Of a DNA stretch of 64,000 nt, positions 1-8,065 are shown one piece after another. The notes beneath the pieces were generated by a model. It did no database searches. It worked only from the letters and a program-made list of their open reading frames with translations, and was not told where the DNA came from. The stretch is from Pseudomonas fragi (lineage in GTDB: Bacteria; Pseudomonadota; Gammaproteobacteria; Pseudomonadales; Pseudomonadaceae). Position numbers and translations under genes: made by a program. Every line of letters starts with the position of its first letter. Position 1 is the first letter of the stretch. The DNA is taken from positions 21,975-85,974 of the forward strand of contig NZ_NQKQ01000022.1 in assembly GCF_002269505.1 (NCBI RefSeq), read 5' to 3'.

Positions 1-1473
1 TTTGGTGCCACCCAGGTTTATCGCGACAGCGTCGCAATTGTGATCCCGGCGGGAGCCAGCGGTCAGGTCAAGGTCAGTTGGCAAGGCTGCGCCGATGCCG
101 GCCTGTGCTACCCGCCACAAAGCCAGACTGTCGATTTGGGCGGCACCTTGGCAGCTCCCGTGCAGGGTCAGGCCCAGGACCAGTCACTGGCGAGCACCTT
201 GCAACAGCGTTCATTGGGCTGGAGCCTGCTGCTGTTCTTCGGCTTGGGCCTGCTGCTGGCCTTTACGCCCTGCTCGCTGCCCATGCTGCCGATTCTGGCC
301 GGGCTGGTAGTGGGTAGCGGAGCCACGGCCGGACGCGGTTTTGCCGTGGCCGGCAGTTATGTGATCAGCATGGCACTGGTCTATGCCGGGCTGGGCGTAC
401 TGGCAGCCTTGCTGGGCGCCAACTTGCAGGCGCTGCTGCAACAACCCTGGTTGTTGGGCAGCTTTGCTGCATTGTTCGTGGTCCTGGCACTGCCGATGTT
501 CGGTTTTTTTGAACTGCAATTGCCCGCCGGCCTGCGTGATCGCCTGGAAACAGCCGGGCGCGGCCGCAAAGGCGGCAGCCTGCTGGGTGCAGGCATTTTG
601 GGTGCCCTCTCCGGCCTGCTGGTAGGCCCGTGCATGACCGCGCCGCTGGCCGGTGCGCTGCTGTATATCGCGCAAAGCGGCAACGCGGTGGAAGGCGGGC
701 TGGTGTTGTTTGTGATGGGCCTGGGCATCGGCGTACCGCTGTTGCTGCTGGTCACCGTGGGCAGTCGTTTCCTGCCCAAGCCCGGCGCGTGGATGAACCT
801 GATGAAGGGCCTGTTCGGCTTCCTGTTCCTGGGCACTGCGCTACTGCTGGTGCGCCCGGTGCTCGACGAATCCCTTTGGGTCGGCTTGTGGGGTGCGCTG
901 CTGATTGTTCTGGCATATAGCCTGTGGCAACAGGAACAGGCATTCCTTCGCGCCAGACCACTGTTCAGCCCGCTGAGCCTGCTCGCAGGCCTGTGGGGCA
1001 GCCTGTTGCTGGTGGGCGCCGCCGGGGGCGGCACCGACCTCTGGCAACCGTTGCAGGTGTATACCGCCAACACGGTGGCCGGCAGCACGATAAGCACCGC
1101 CCATGACGCCTTTGTCACCATCAAGGACCCGGCCAGCCTGGACCGCGAACTGGCTAGCGCCAAGGCTGAAGGCCAGTGGGTGATGCTCGATTATTACGCT
1201 GACTGGTGCGTGTCGTGCAAGGTCATGGAGAAACAGGTATTTGCCAAACCCCAGGTGATGGATGCCTTGCAAGGCGTGCGCCTGTTGCGTCTTGACGTAA
1301 CCGCCGATAATGTCGCCAGCCGCGAGCTGCTCAGCCGCTATCAAGTCCCCGGCCCGCCCAGTTTCGTCTGGATCGGCCCCAATGGCGTTGAGCGTCGCGG
1401 GCAACGCATCACTGGCGAAGTCAACGCCCAGACCTTTTTGAATAACTGGAACGCCACTCGGGAACTCCTCTAA
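1..1473 (+). CDS. dsbD: Thiol:disulfide interchange protein DsbD (5' end outside window)
   Basis: DsbD carries electrons from cytoplasmic thioredoxin across the inner membrane to periplasmic disulfide isomerases. The frame is open from base 1, so the start lies upstream. All three redox modules are visible: the end of the periplasmic alpha domain with the CADAGLC cysteine pair (about 88-108), the membrane beta domain with a cysteine in FTPCSLPM (about 261-284) and another in VGPCMTAPL (about 620-645) among roughly eight hydrophobic segments, and the C-terminal thioredoxin-like gamma domain with WCVSC (about 1204-1218). The next gene starts directly after the stop, and dsbG follows, so this is a periplasmic thiol operon. 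Many pseudomonads have two DsbD copies; which one this is cannot be told here. Confidence 0.95.
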   Translation, partial: FGATQVYRDSVAIVIPAGASGQVKVSWQGCADAGLCYPPQSQTVDLGGTLAAPVQGQAQDQSLASTLQQRSLGWSLLLFFGLGLLLAFTPCSLPMLPILAGLVVGSGATAGRGFAVAGSYVISMALVYAGLGVLAALLGANLQALLQQPWLLGSFAALFVVLALPMFGFFELQLPAGLRDRLETAGRGRKGGSLLGAGILGALSGLLVGPCMTAPLAGALLYIAQSGNAVEGGLVLFVMGLGIGVPLLLLVTVGSRFLPKPGAWMNLMKGLFGFLFLGTALLLVRPVLDESLWVGLWGALLIVLAYSLWQQEQAFLRARPLFSPLSLLAGLWGSLLLVGAAGGGTDLWQPLQVYTANTVAGSTISTAHDAFVTIKDPASLDRELASAKAEGQWVMLDYYADWCVSCKVMEKQVFAKPQVMDALQGVRLLRLDVTADNVASRELLSRYQVPGPPSFVWIGPNGVERRGQRITGEVNAQTFLNNWNATRELL

Positions 1474-2346
1474 ATGCTCACCCTGACCATCGGTTCGTTT
1501 GCGCTGGCCATCAACCACTTGCTGCTGATCCTGGCCCTTGCCCTGGCGACACTGGTGGGGTGGCGTGTGGCCAAACGCGGTGGCGAAAACCCCGAATCCG
1601 TGCTGTTCAGCCTGTTTTTACTAGGTTTACTCAGCGCACGCATCGGCTTTGTACTCAGCTACTGGCGCTACTTCAAGGACGACCCGCTGCAAATGCTCGA
1701 CCTGCGCGATGGCGGTTTTTTGTTGTGGCCGGGGCTGCTGGCAGTGCTGGTCGGTGCGCTCATCTGGGGCTGGCGCCGCGCCGGCCTGCGCCGCCCTTTG
1801 GGCTGGGGGCTGGCCAGCGGGCTGGCGTTCTGGCTGCTGGCCAGCCTGTCATCAAGCCTCTACGAAAAAGGCACGCGCCTGCCCGAATTGGTGTTGCGCA
1901 ATGCCAACGGCGAGTCGGTGCAGTTGAGCAGCTATCAGGGCGGCCCGCTGGTGATCAACCTGTGGGCCACATGGTGCCCGCCGTGCCGGCGCGAAATGCC
2001 GGTCCTGCAAGACGCCCAGCATCAACATCAAAACGTGACTTTCTTGTTCGTCAATCAGGGCGAGAGCATGCAGAGCGTCAGCACCTTCCTTGAAACCCAG
2101 GGTCTGAACCTGAGCAACGTGCTGTTCGACAGCGGCGGCCAGTTGGCACAAAAAGTCGGCTCGATGGCCCTGCCGACTACCCTGTTCTACAGCGCTGATG
2201 GTCGTCTTCTGGGCAGTCATCTGGGCGAGCTGTCAAAAGCCAGCCTGGCTCGGGCCATGGAGCCCTTCAATCTGAACAATTCAATGTCGGCCCAACAGGT
2301 CGACCCTGCAAGGAATGAGCAAAAATGTTTAACCGCAAACTGCTGA
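1474..2346 (+). CDS. Membrane-anchored TlpA-type thioredoxin with Lgt-like N-terminal domain
   Basis: A 290-residue protein in two parts. Residues 1-130 hold about four hydrophobic segments with the pattern GLLSARIGFV...DGGFLLWPG, which resembles the AR-G and GG region of prolipoprotein diacylglyceryl transferase but is far too short for a whole enzyme. Residues 135-265 are a TlpA/ResA-like thioredoxin domain with active-site WCPPC (C168 and C171) and a cis-proline region MALPTTLFY. The thioredoxin part should face the periplasm and take electrons from DsbD, whose gene ends at the base before this start. The last 22 bases overlap dsbG, which suggests translational coupling. The redox role is well supported by family. 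The function of the Lgt-like part is unknown; it may serve only as an anchor. Confidence 0.85.
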   Translation: MLTLTIGSFALAINHLLLILALALATLVGWRVAKRGGENPESVLFSLFLLGLLSARIGFVLSYWRYFKDDPLQMLDLRDGGFLLWPGLLAVLVGALIWGWRRAGLRRPLGWGLASGLAFWLLASLSSSLYEKGTRLPELVLRNANGESVQLSSYQGGPLVINLWATWCPPCRREMPVLQDAQHQHQNVTFLFVNQGESMQSVSTFLETQGLNLSNVLFDSGGQLAQKVGSMALPTTLFYSADGRLLGSHLGELSKASLARAMEPFNLNNSMSAQQVDPARNEQKCLTANC

Positions 2347-3098
2347 CCCTGAGCATGGCCACCCTGCTGGGTGCTGCACTCCTGCAATCACCTGTGCTGC
2401 AGGCAGAAGAGCTGCCGCCGGCGATCAAGAAGATTGAAGCCAAGGGCGCAAAAATCATTGGCAGCTTTGATGCTCCCGGCGGCTTGCGTGGCTATGCCGC
2501 CCAGTACCAGAACCGTGGCATGGCGCTGTACCTGACCCCGGACGGAAACGTTTTGGTGGGTAATTTGTATGATGCCGACGGCAAAGACCTGAGCCTGGCG
2601 CCGCTGCAAAAGCTGGTCTACGAGCCGATGGCCAAGCAGGTATGGGGCGAAATGGAGAAAAGCAACTGGATCGCCGACGGCAAATCTGATGCGCCGCGCA
2701 TCGTGTACCTGTTCAGTGACCCGAACTGCCCCTACTGCAACATGTTCTGGGAACAGGCCCGTCCTTGGGTTGACTCGGGCAAGGTGCAATTACGCCACAT
2801 CATGGTGGGCATCATCCGCGAGGACAGTCCGGCCAAATCGGCCGCCCTGCTCGCAGCCAAAGACCCGCAGCAAGCCCTGCACGAACACGAGAAAGCCGGC
2901 AAGGCCAGTACCCTCAAGCCCCTGGCCAAAATTCCGGCTGATGTTCAGGCCAAGCTCGATGCCAATGCAAAGTTGATGGAAGAGCTGGACGTGGCAGCCA
3001 CCCCGGCCATTTTCTACCAGGACGCTCAAGGCAACCTGCAACAGCAGCAAGGCGCACCGTCGCCAGACAAACTGGTGCAGATTCTGGGACCTAAGTAA
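2325..3098 (+). CDS. dsbG: Thiol:disulfide interchange protein DsbG
   Basis: A 257-residue periplasmic protein of the DsbC/DsbG family, which reduces or isomerises oxidised cysteines in exported proteins. A signal peptide covers about residues 1-27 (ends LQA/EE). An N-terminal dimerisation domain follows, then a thioredoxin fold with CPYC (C135, C138) and the cis-proline loop AATPAIF. The FSDPNCPYC context and the length fit DsbG better than DsbC. The start lies inside the preceding thioredoxin gene, so the two are probably translated together. DsbD would be its electron donor. Confidence 0.9.
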   Translation: MFNRKLLTLSMATLLGAALLQSPVLQAEELPPAIKKIEAKGAKIIGSFDAPGGLRGYAAQYQNRGMALYLTPDGNVLVGNLYDADGKDLSLAPLQKLVYEPMAKQVWGEMEKSNWIADGKSDAPRIVYLFSDPNCPYCNMFWEQARPWVDSGKVQLRHIMVGIIREDSPAKSAALLAAKDPQQALHEHEKAGKASTLKPLAKIPADVQAKLDANAKLMEELDVAATPAIFYQDAQGNLQQQQGAPSPDKLVQILGPK

Positions 3099-3103
3099 AA
3101 CCT

Positions 3104-3141
3104 GCGGGCTGCGATCGCGCTACAAACCGTTCGCAGCCCGC
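3104..3141. repeat. Inverted repeat after dsbG
   Basis: Perfect 11-base arms GCGGGCTGCGA and TCGCAGCCCGC surround a 16-base loop. There is no T-run after it, so it is a weak terminator at best. The arm core resembles the GCTGCGA end of the REP family seen at 10785, 17796 and 31319, so it may be a REP remnant. Confidence 0.55.
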
Positions 3142-3203
3142 GCCGATGCTGGCGTGAGCCATGTCTCAGTCTGCCTTTTCGCACGCTATTAATTCTGTTT
3201 CTC

Positions 3204-3224
3204 AATTGACAATCATTATCATTA
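3204..3224 (+). promoter_or_regulatory. Fur box over the pvdS promoter
   Basis: The stretch AATTGACAATCATTATCATT matches the Fur hexamer-repeat consensus (GATAAT repeats and their complement) at most positions. It overlaps a TTGACA -35 element (3206-3211) with a weak -10 candidate at 3229-3234. Fur repression of pvdS in iron-replete cells is established in Pseudomonas. Confidence 0.8.
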
Positions 3225-3302
3225 AGCCTAGCTTGTGAACAGCTGTGTAGGACGCCTCCCACGAAGAGGTCCTCACTCACTCATTCGCAGCAGGTGATCT
3301 CC

Positions 3303-3851
3303 ATGACGGAACAAATGTCCACAGGCAAGTGCGACTCACCCCTACTTCAAGCCTTTGTTGATAACCGACTGGTTCTGGTCAAAATCGCAGCCCGTATCAC
3401 TGGCTGTCGATACCGGGCAGAAGATGTCGTGCAGGATGCGTTTTTCCGTTTGCAGTCCGCGCCGCAAATTACCTCATCGTTCAAGGCACAACTCAGCTAC
3501 CTGTTCCAGATCGTGCGTAACCTGGCAATCGACCATTACCGCAAGCAGGCGCTGGAGCAAAAATACTCCGGCACCGAAGAAGAAGGCATGAACGTAGTGA
3601 TCCATGGCGCCTCTCCGGAAACCTCGCTGATCAATTTCTCGACTCTGGAACATATCGCGGTAGCACTCACCGAGCTGCCAAGCCGTACCCGTTATGCCTT
3701 CGAAATGTACCGCCTGCACGGCGTGCAGCAAAAGGACATTGCCAAGGAACTGGGCGTATCGCCTACCCTGGTCAACTTCATGATCCGCGATGCCCTGATC
3801 CATTGCCGCGCAGTGTCAGGTACCCACGCTGATACCTACGCACGACGTTGA
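3303..3851 (+). CDS. pvdS: Iron-starvation ECF sigma factor PvdS
   Basis: A 182-residue ECF sigma factor. Region 2 (AEDVVQDAFFRLQ and FQIVRNLAIDHYRKQ) and region 4 (LPSRTRYAFEMYRLHGVQQKDIAKELGVSPTLVNFMIRDAL) are nearly identical to PvdS/PfrI/PbrA as I know them, so the call is specific. PvdS directs transcription of pyoverdine biosynthesis and other iron-starvation genes. I prefer the ATG at 3303, because AGGTGA sits 5 bases upstream; a GTG at 3294 in frame would place that sequence inside the gene. It has its own Fur-controlled promoter. No anti-sigma factor, receptor or pyoverdine gene lies beside it, so its targets are elsewhere in the genome. Confidence 0.95.
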   Translation: MTEQMSTGKCDSPLLQAFVDNRLVLVKIAARITGCRYRAEDVVQDAFFRLQSAPQITSSFKAQLSYLFQIVRNLAIDHYRKQALEQKYSGTEEEGMNVVIHGASPETSLINFSTLEHIAVALTELPSRTRYAFEMYRLHGVQQKDIAKELGVSPTLVNFMIRDALIHCRAVSGTHADTYARR

Positions 3852-3892
3852 TACAACCGTAGCAGCTACCGACCTGCTACAAGGCTTCCCTC

Positions 3893-4684
3893 CTACATCT
3901 CAACCACAGCAATTTTGTAAGGTGCAAAAATCGCCTGCAACTGGCCGTTGTCGCGCAGTTTTTGCATCATTTGAGCAAACTGCTGACTCTGGATCGGTGC
4001 TTGCGGGCGCAAAAGCGCGAAATGCCGATAAGTCTGGTCGATACGCTCGGACACCATGACCCGGTCCTTGATCTGCGGGTCGCAGCCCAACATGTCGATC
4101 AGGTTGGAACGTGTCATCAAGGCAATATCCGCCCGCCCCCTCAAGACCATCAATAAATTGCTTTCGTGGGAGTAGGTCAGGGTTGCGCCGAAGCTCTCGG
4201 TGAGAAACTTCGGCGAGGCGTTGAACCCGGCAAAGGCATAGTGATAGCCGCTATACAGGGCGAGGCGCTTGCCCTTGAGGTCTTCAAAATAGCCTTGTTC
4301 ACGGTCCGGATGCTGCCGAGCAACAAACACTTCAGCGTCTTCCAGGCCCATATCAACTGCAACATAGGGGAACGCCTGCCAGCCCCAGGCCGGGTTCTCG
4401 AACATTAACATGTCCACCCGCCCGCGCTCGAAGTCACGCACGCGCCGCGCAATGGAACTGGGTACCAGGACAAAACGGAAGTCGCCTTGCAACTGGTTGA
4501 GGGCTGCGAGCAATTGCGACAACAGGCCCGCGTCGGTGCCGCGCTCGGGACGTACGATGTAAGGCGGGAAGTGCGCAGCTCCAACCCTGATTTCCTGAGC
4601 GGCCCAAACCGGTGTCAGCCAGCCCATTCCCAGGGTCAGCAACAGGCTGTGGGCCAACTGAATTGGCGAACACTTCAAAACCAT
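3893..4684 (-). CDS. Periplasmic substrate-binding protein, transporter-type (SBP_bac_3)
   Basis: A 263-residue protein with a signal peptide (hydrophobic stretch ending PVWAA, then QEIRVGAAHFPPYIV), followed by the two-lobe fold of family-3 solute-binding proteins such as amino-acid binders. I chose the ATG at 4684 because it puts the signal peptide at the N-terminus; an upstream ATG at 4777 would add 31 unlikely residues. No permease or ATPase gene is adjacent, so it may be an orphan binder or a sensor-like protein. It converges with pvdS. The ligand cannot be inferred. Confidence 0.8.
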   Translation of the reverse strand: MVLKCSPIQLAHSLLLTLGMGWLTPVWAAQEIRVGAAHFPPYIVRPERGTDAGLLSQLLAALNQLQGDFRFVLVPSSIARRVRDFERGRVDMLMFENPAWGWQAFPYVAVDMGLEDAEVFVARQHPDREQGYFEDLKGKRLALYSGYHYAFAGFNASPKFLTESFGATLTYSHESNLLMVLRGRADIALMTRSNLIDMLGCDPQIKDRVMVSERIDQTYRHFALLRPQAPIQSQQFAQMMQKLRDNGQLQAIFAPYKIAVVEM

Positions 4685-4869
4685 ACACACCTGACGCCGC
4701 CCATGGCTGGAACTTATTGATCGACACACGACCTGAGATCGAGCACGTACACCATTAAAGCGCCTATAGACTAGCAAGTGCTCGACTGGCCCACTACAAA
4801 ATAAGCGCCGGACTCAGTGTTTTAGCTACGCTCCAACTTCAACGCCGATGCTGTTAAAGGAAGCTGCAC

Positions 4870-5412
4870 ATGCCTCACTGGCTGGTAATTGACCTGGAAG
4901 CCACTACCGATGATGGCGGCTGGCCCCTGGTGGAAATGGAAGTGATCGAGATCGGCGCCAGCGTGGTCACCCGCGCAGGCCGTGAGGTGGATCATTTTCA
5001 GCGTTTTATTCGCCCGCAACGTCGCCCCCTGTTGACCCCTTTCTGTCGACAGCTGACCCGCATCACCCAGGCCAATATTGATGCCGCTGCGTCGATGACG
5101 ACGGTTTGGGAGCAATTTGAACGCTGGCTCGGCCAGCACCTGCCCAAACTTGAAGGCTGGGCCAGCTGGGGCGAGTACGACCGCAAACAACTGGAGCAGG
5201 AATGGCACCACAAGCAACTGCACAGTGCCCTGCTGCAATTGCCGCACATGAACCTCAAGCAGCAATTTGCCAGGGCCCGCCAGCTAAAGCAGCCGCTGGG
5301 CCTTAACAGCGCGCTGCAACTGGCCGGAATGCAATTCAATGGTCAACAGCACCGGGCCCTGGAAGATGCCCGCAATACTGCGCGTTTATTGCCCTTGGTG
5401 CTCAAGGGATAA
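4870..5412 (+). CDS. DEDD-family 3'-5' exonuclease
   Basis: A 180-residue single-domain exonuclease. The Exo I motif is VIDLEATTDDGGW near the N-terminus, a middle segment contains the Exo II aspartate region (WASWGEYDRKQLEQE), and the C-terminal HRALEDARNTARL is the Exo III motif with the DEDDh-type histidine. The arrangement resembles the ERI-1/KapD-like group more than DNA polymerase epsilon subunits. The nucleic-acid substrate is unknown. The ATG at 4870 follows an AAAGGAAG ribosome-binding site. ppnP follows after 80 bases on the same strand. Confidence 0.85.
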   Translation: MPHWLVIDLEATTDDGGWPLVEMEVIEIGASVVTRAGREVDHFQRFIRPQRRPLLTPFCRQLTRITQANIDAAASMTTVWEQFERWLGQHLPKLEGWASWGEYDRKQLEQEWHHKQLHSALLQLPHMNLKQQFARARQLKQPLGLNSALQLAGMQFNGQQHRALEDARNTARLLPLVLKG

Positions 5413-5492
5413 CGACCATAAAAGGGCGTGACGGGATAAAACCGCTTCTGCATACTGGCCAGCCCTTTTTTAGCCCATTCCGAGGAATCGCC

Positions 5493-5774
5493 ATGTTTAA
5501 AGTCAACGAATACTTCGACGGCACCGTCAAGTCGATTGCCTTCGCCCAAACCGAAGGCAAGGCCACCATTGGCGTCATGGCTGCGGGTGAATACGAGTTT
5601 GGCACTGCCGAGCGAGAAATCATGCACGTGGTTTCGGGCGAGCTGAGCGTCAAGCTGCCGGGCAGCAGCGATTATGAAACCTTCAAGACCGGCAGCCAGT
5701 TCAACGTGCCGGCCAACAGCAAGTTCCAGCTCAAGGTCGCAGTGGACACCGCCTACCTGTGTGAGTACCGCTAA
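5493..5774 (+). CDS. ppnP: Pyrimidine/purine nucleoside phosphorylase PpnP
   Basis: A 93-residue cupin-like protein that matches the YaiE/PpnP family over its whole length (MFKVNEYFDGTVKSI..., ...FNVPANSKFQLKV...YLCEY). PpnP phosphorolyses several nucleosides to the free base and ribose-1-phosphate in the cytoplasm. Its ribosome-binding site GAGGA lies 8-12 bases before the ATG. The stop is only 11 bases from the convergent ABC transporter gene. Confidence 0.93.
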   Translation: MFKVNEYFDGTVKSIAFAQTEGKATIGVMAAGEYEFGTAEREIMHVVSGELSVKLPGSSDYETFKTGSQFNVPANSKFQLKVAVDTAYLCEYR

Positions 5775-5785
5775 GCAATACCGCG

Positions 5786-7543
5786 TCAGTTGCCTGCATT
5801 GAACTGCAACGCCGCCAGCCGTGCATACAGCGGGTTGGCGGCGATCAATTGGGCATGGGTGCCAATGGCGACCAGCTTGCCCTGATCCATCACCGCAATA
5901 CGATCAGCATTCTGTACAGTGGCCAGACGATGGGCAATCACCAGCGTGGTGCGGCCTTGCATCAGGCTCGGCAAGGCCTGCTGGATCAAATGCTCGCTCT
6001 GGGCATCAAGTGCACTGGTAGCCTCGTCCAGCAACAGGATCGGCGCATCCACCAGCAACGCCCGGGCAATCGCCAGACGTTGGCGCTGACCGCCCGACAG
6101 CCCCAGGCCACCATCACCCAGGTGAGTTTTATAGCCCTCAGGCATCTGCAGAATAAAGTCGTGGGCGTGGGCAATTCGCGCCGCCGCTTCGACCTGCTCA
6201 TCGCTGGCAGCAGCATTGCCATAACGGATGTTGTCTTCAATCGTGCCAAAAAACAGCGCAGGTGTTTGCGCCACCAGGGCAAAACAACGACGCAGGTCAT
6301 GCGGATCAAGCTGGGTGATCGGCTGCCCTTCAAGCAGGATTTGCCCCTGCTGCGGATCGTAAAAGCGCAGCAACAAGTCGAACAATGTCGACTTGCCCGC
6401 CCCGGAAGGGCCGACCAGTGCCAGGGTTTCTCCCGCATTAACCGTCAGGCTCAGACCATCAATTGCATGACTTTCGGGCCGTGACGGGTAGGCAAAACGC
6501 AGGTTTTCCAGCTGAAGGTTACCTTCTACCCGTGCGGGCAAAACGCGTAAACCCGTGCTCGGTGGCAAAATCAGGCTTTTGGCTTGCAGCAGCTCGGCAA
6601 TCCGCTCGGCTGCGCCCGCCGCCTGCTGCAACTCGCCAATCACCTCACTCAGCGTGCCGAATGCACTGCCCACCACCAAGCTGTAAAACACAAAGGCGGC
6701 CAGCTCGCCGCCAGTGATGCGCCCCGCGATCACGTCCATGCCGCCGACCCACAGCATGACCCCTACAGCCCCCAGCACCAGCAAGATCACCAGAGTGATC
6801 AACCACGCCCGTTGCAGGATACGTTTACGTGCAGTGGCAAACGCATGCTCAACGGTACTAGCAAAACGCTGCTGGTCTTGCTGTTGGTGGTTGTAGGCCT
6901 GCACCGTCTTGATCTGACCCAGAGCCTCGGCCACATAGCTGCCGACATCGGCAATCCGGTCCTGACTCTGGCGCGACAGGCTGCGTACCCGACGACCAAA
7001 AAACAGAATCGGCACCAGAACCAGTGGCAAGGCGACCACCACAATACTGGTGAGCTTGGGGTTGGTGACAAACAACAGCACCACGCCGCCGATCACCATC
7101 AGGCTGTTGCGCAAGAACAAGGACAGCGACGAACCAATCACCGACTGCAGCAACGTGGTGTCGGTGGTCAAACGCGACTGGATTTCCGAGCTGCGGTTGT
7201 TTTCATAAAAGCCCGGATGCAAGCCGATCAGATGGTTGAACACCTGACGCCGAATATCGGCGACCACCCGCTCGCCGATCCATGACACCAGATAAAAACG
7301 CACGAAAGTGCCCACTGACAAGCCCAGCACCAGCAACAGAAAAAAGCCGATTGACTGGTTAAGCAACTGCGGCGACTGGGTCATGAAACCCTTGTCGACC
7401 AATAGACGAATACCCTGCCCCATCGACAAGGTAATACCCGCCGTAACAATCAGCGCCAGCAGGGCGCCAAAGGCCTGCCAGCGATAAGGCGCAATAAAAT
7501 GAATTGCCAGACGAATGGCGCGGCGATGACGGGAAGAAAGCAT
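5786..7543 (-). CDS. MsbA-like ABC exporter, fused permease and ATPase
   Basis: A 585-residue half-transporter. Six membrane segments occupy about residues 20-300 (ABC type-1 exporter fold) and an ATPase domain covers the last 240 residues. The latter has Walker A GPSGAGKST, signature LSGGQRQR, Walker B ILLLDEATSALD and the H-loop IAHRLAT. It should work as a homodimer exporting a hydrophobic compound or lipid; the substrate is not deducible, and it is not necessarily the essential MsbA. The ATG at 7543 (MLSSRHRRAIR) is preferred over an upstream in-frame ATG at 7657, since the added residues do not look like an exporter N-terminus. Confidence 0.88.
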   Translation of the reverse strand: MLSSRHRRAIRLAIHFIAPYRWQAFGALLALIVTAGITLSMGQGIRLLVDKGFMTQSPQLLNQSIGFFLLLVLGLSVGTFVRFYLVSWIGERVVADIRRQVFNHLIGLHPGFYENNRSSEIQSRLTTDTTLLQSVIGSSLSLFLRNSLMVIGGVVLLFVTNPKLTSIVVVALPLVLVPILFFGRRVRSLSRQSQDRIADVGSYVAEALGQIKTVQAYNHQQQDQQRFASTVEHAFATARKRILQRAWLITLVILLVLGAVGVMLWVGGMDVIAGRITGGELAAFVFYSLVVGSAFGTLSEVIGELQQAAGAAERIAELLQAKSLILPPSTGLRVLPARVEGNLQLENLRFAYPSRPESHAIDGLSLTVNAGETLALVGPSGAGKSTLFDLLLRFYDPQQGQILLEGQPITQLDPHDLRRCFALVAQTPALFFGTIEDNIRYGNAAASDEQVEAAARIAHAHDFILQMPEGYKTHLGDGGLGLSGGQRQRLAIARALLVDAPILLLDEATSALDAQSEHLIQQALPSLMQGRTTLVIAHRLATVQNADRIAVMDQGKLVAIGTHAQLIAANPLYARLAALQFNAGN

Positions 7544-7795
7544 GGGAGGGTATCCGCAGTGAGGATCAGCGTAAAAAGCCTTACACAGCCTACAACGAAG
7601 TTCGCCTAAGACTGGTAAACCTTTCTCACTCGTTTTGAATATGACCCGCAACCACAAAGCCTAGACAGTAATGTTCTAAAGTCGCACTGGAAGTTTCAGG
7701 ATATTTCTGTTGGACTGGGGTGGTCGCCAAGTTTGTAACAGCTTGGTCATTAAACGGATCTACAGTAGCGCTACACCCTGATGAGGAGACAGGCC

Positions 7796-7972
7796 ATGGA
7801 TTTGCAACAGAACGCTCAAGCCGTACCGGTGATTCGCACCCAACCACAGCAATCCTTGGGGTGCGCATTTATCGACGAGAATGGTCAGGAAATTCTGATC
7901 ACCGAGGCGATGATTCAGGACGCCTGCCACGAGCTGGAGCAACGCCTGGTCAAGCCATCGCGCAAGGGCTGA
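7796..7972 (+). CDS. Small PA1571-family protein
   Basis: A 58-residue protein beginning MDLQQNAQAVPVIRTQPQ. It resembles the conserved Pseudomonas PA1571 family (core: GCAFIDENGQEILITEAMIQDACHELEQRL split over two segments), whose function is unknown. The ATG at 7796 has a good AGGAGA site 7 bases upstream; a longer reading frame from 7781 would start inside that site. A Rho-independent terminator follows, so it is a single-gene unit. It has no membrane segment. Confidence 0.8.
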   Translation: MDLQQNAQAVPVIRTQPQQSLGCAFIDENGQEILITEAMIQDACHELEQRLVKPSRKG

Positions 7973-8021
7973 TCCTTGCCTACAAGACCTAGTTCATGAA
8001 TAAACAGCATTCGCATCACTG

Positions 8022-8053
8022 ACCGGCCCTACTGCGTAAGGCCGGTTTTTTTA
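8022..8053 (+). terminator. Rho-independent terminator after the PA1571-family gene
   Basis: Seven-base arms ACCGGCC (8022-8028) and GGCCGGT (8040-8046) with an 11-base loop, followed by a run of T. It sits between the small gene and the convergent pdxB. Confidence 0.88.
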
Positions 8054-8065
8054 TGCCCGGGGTTA

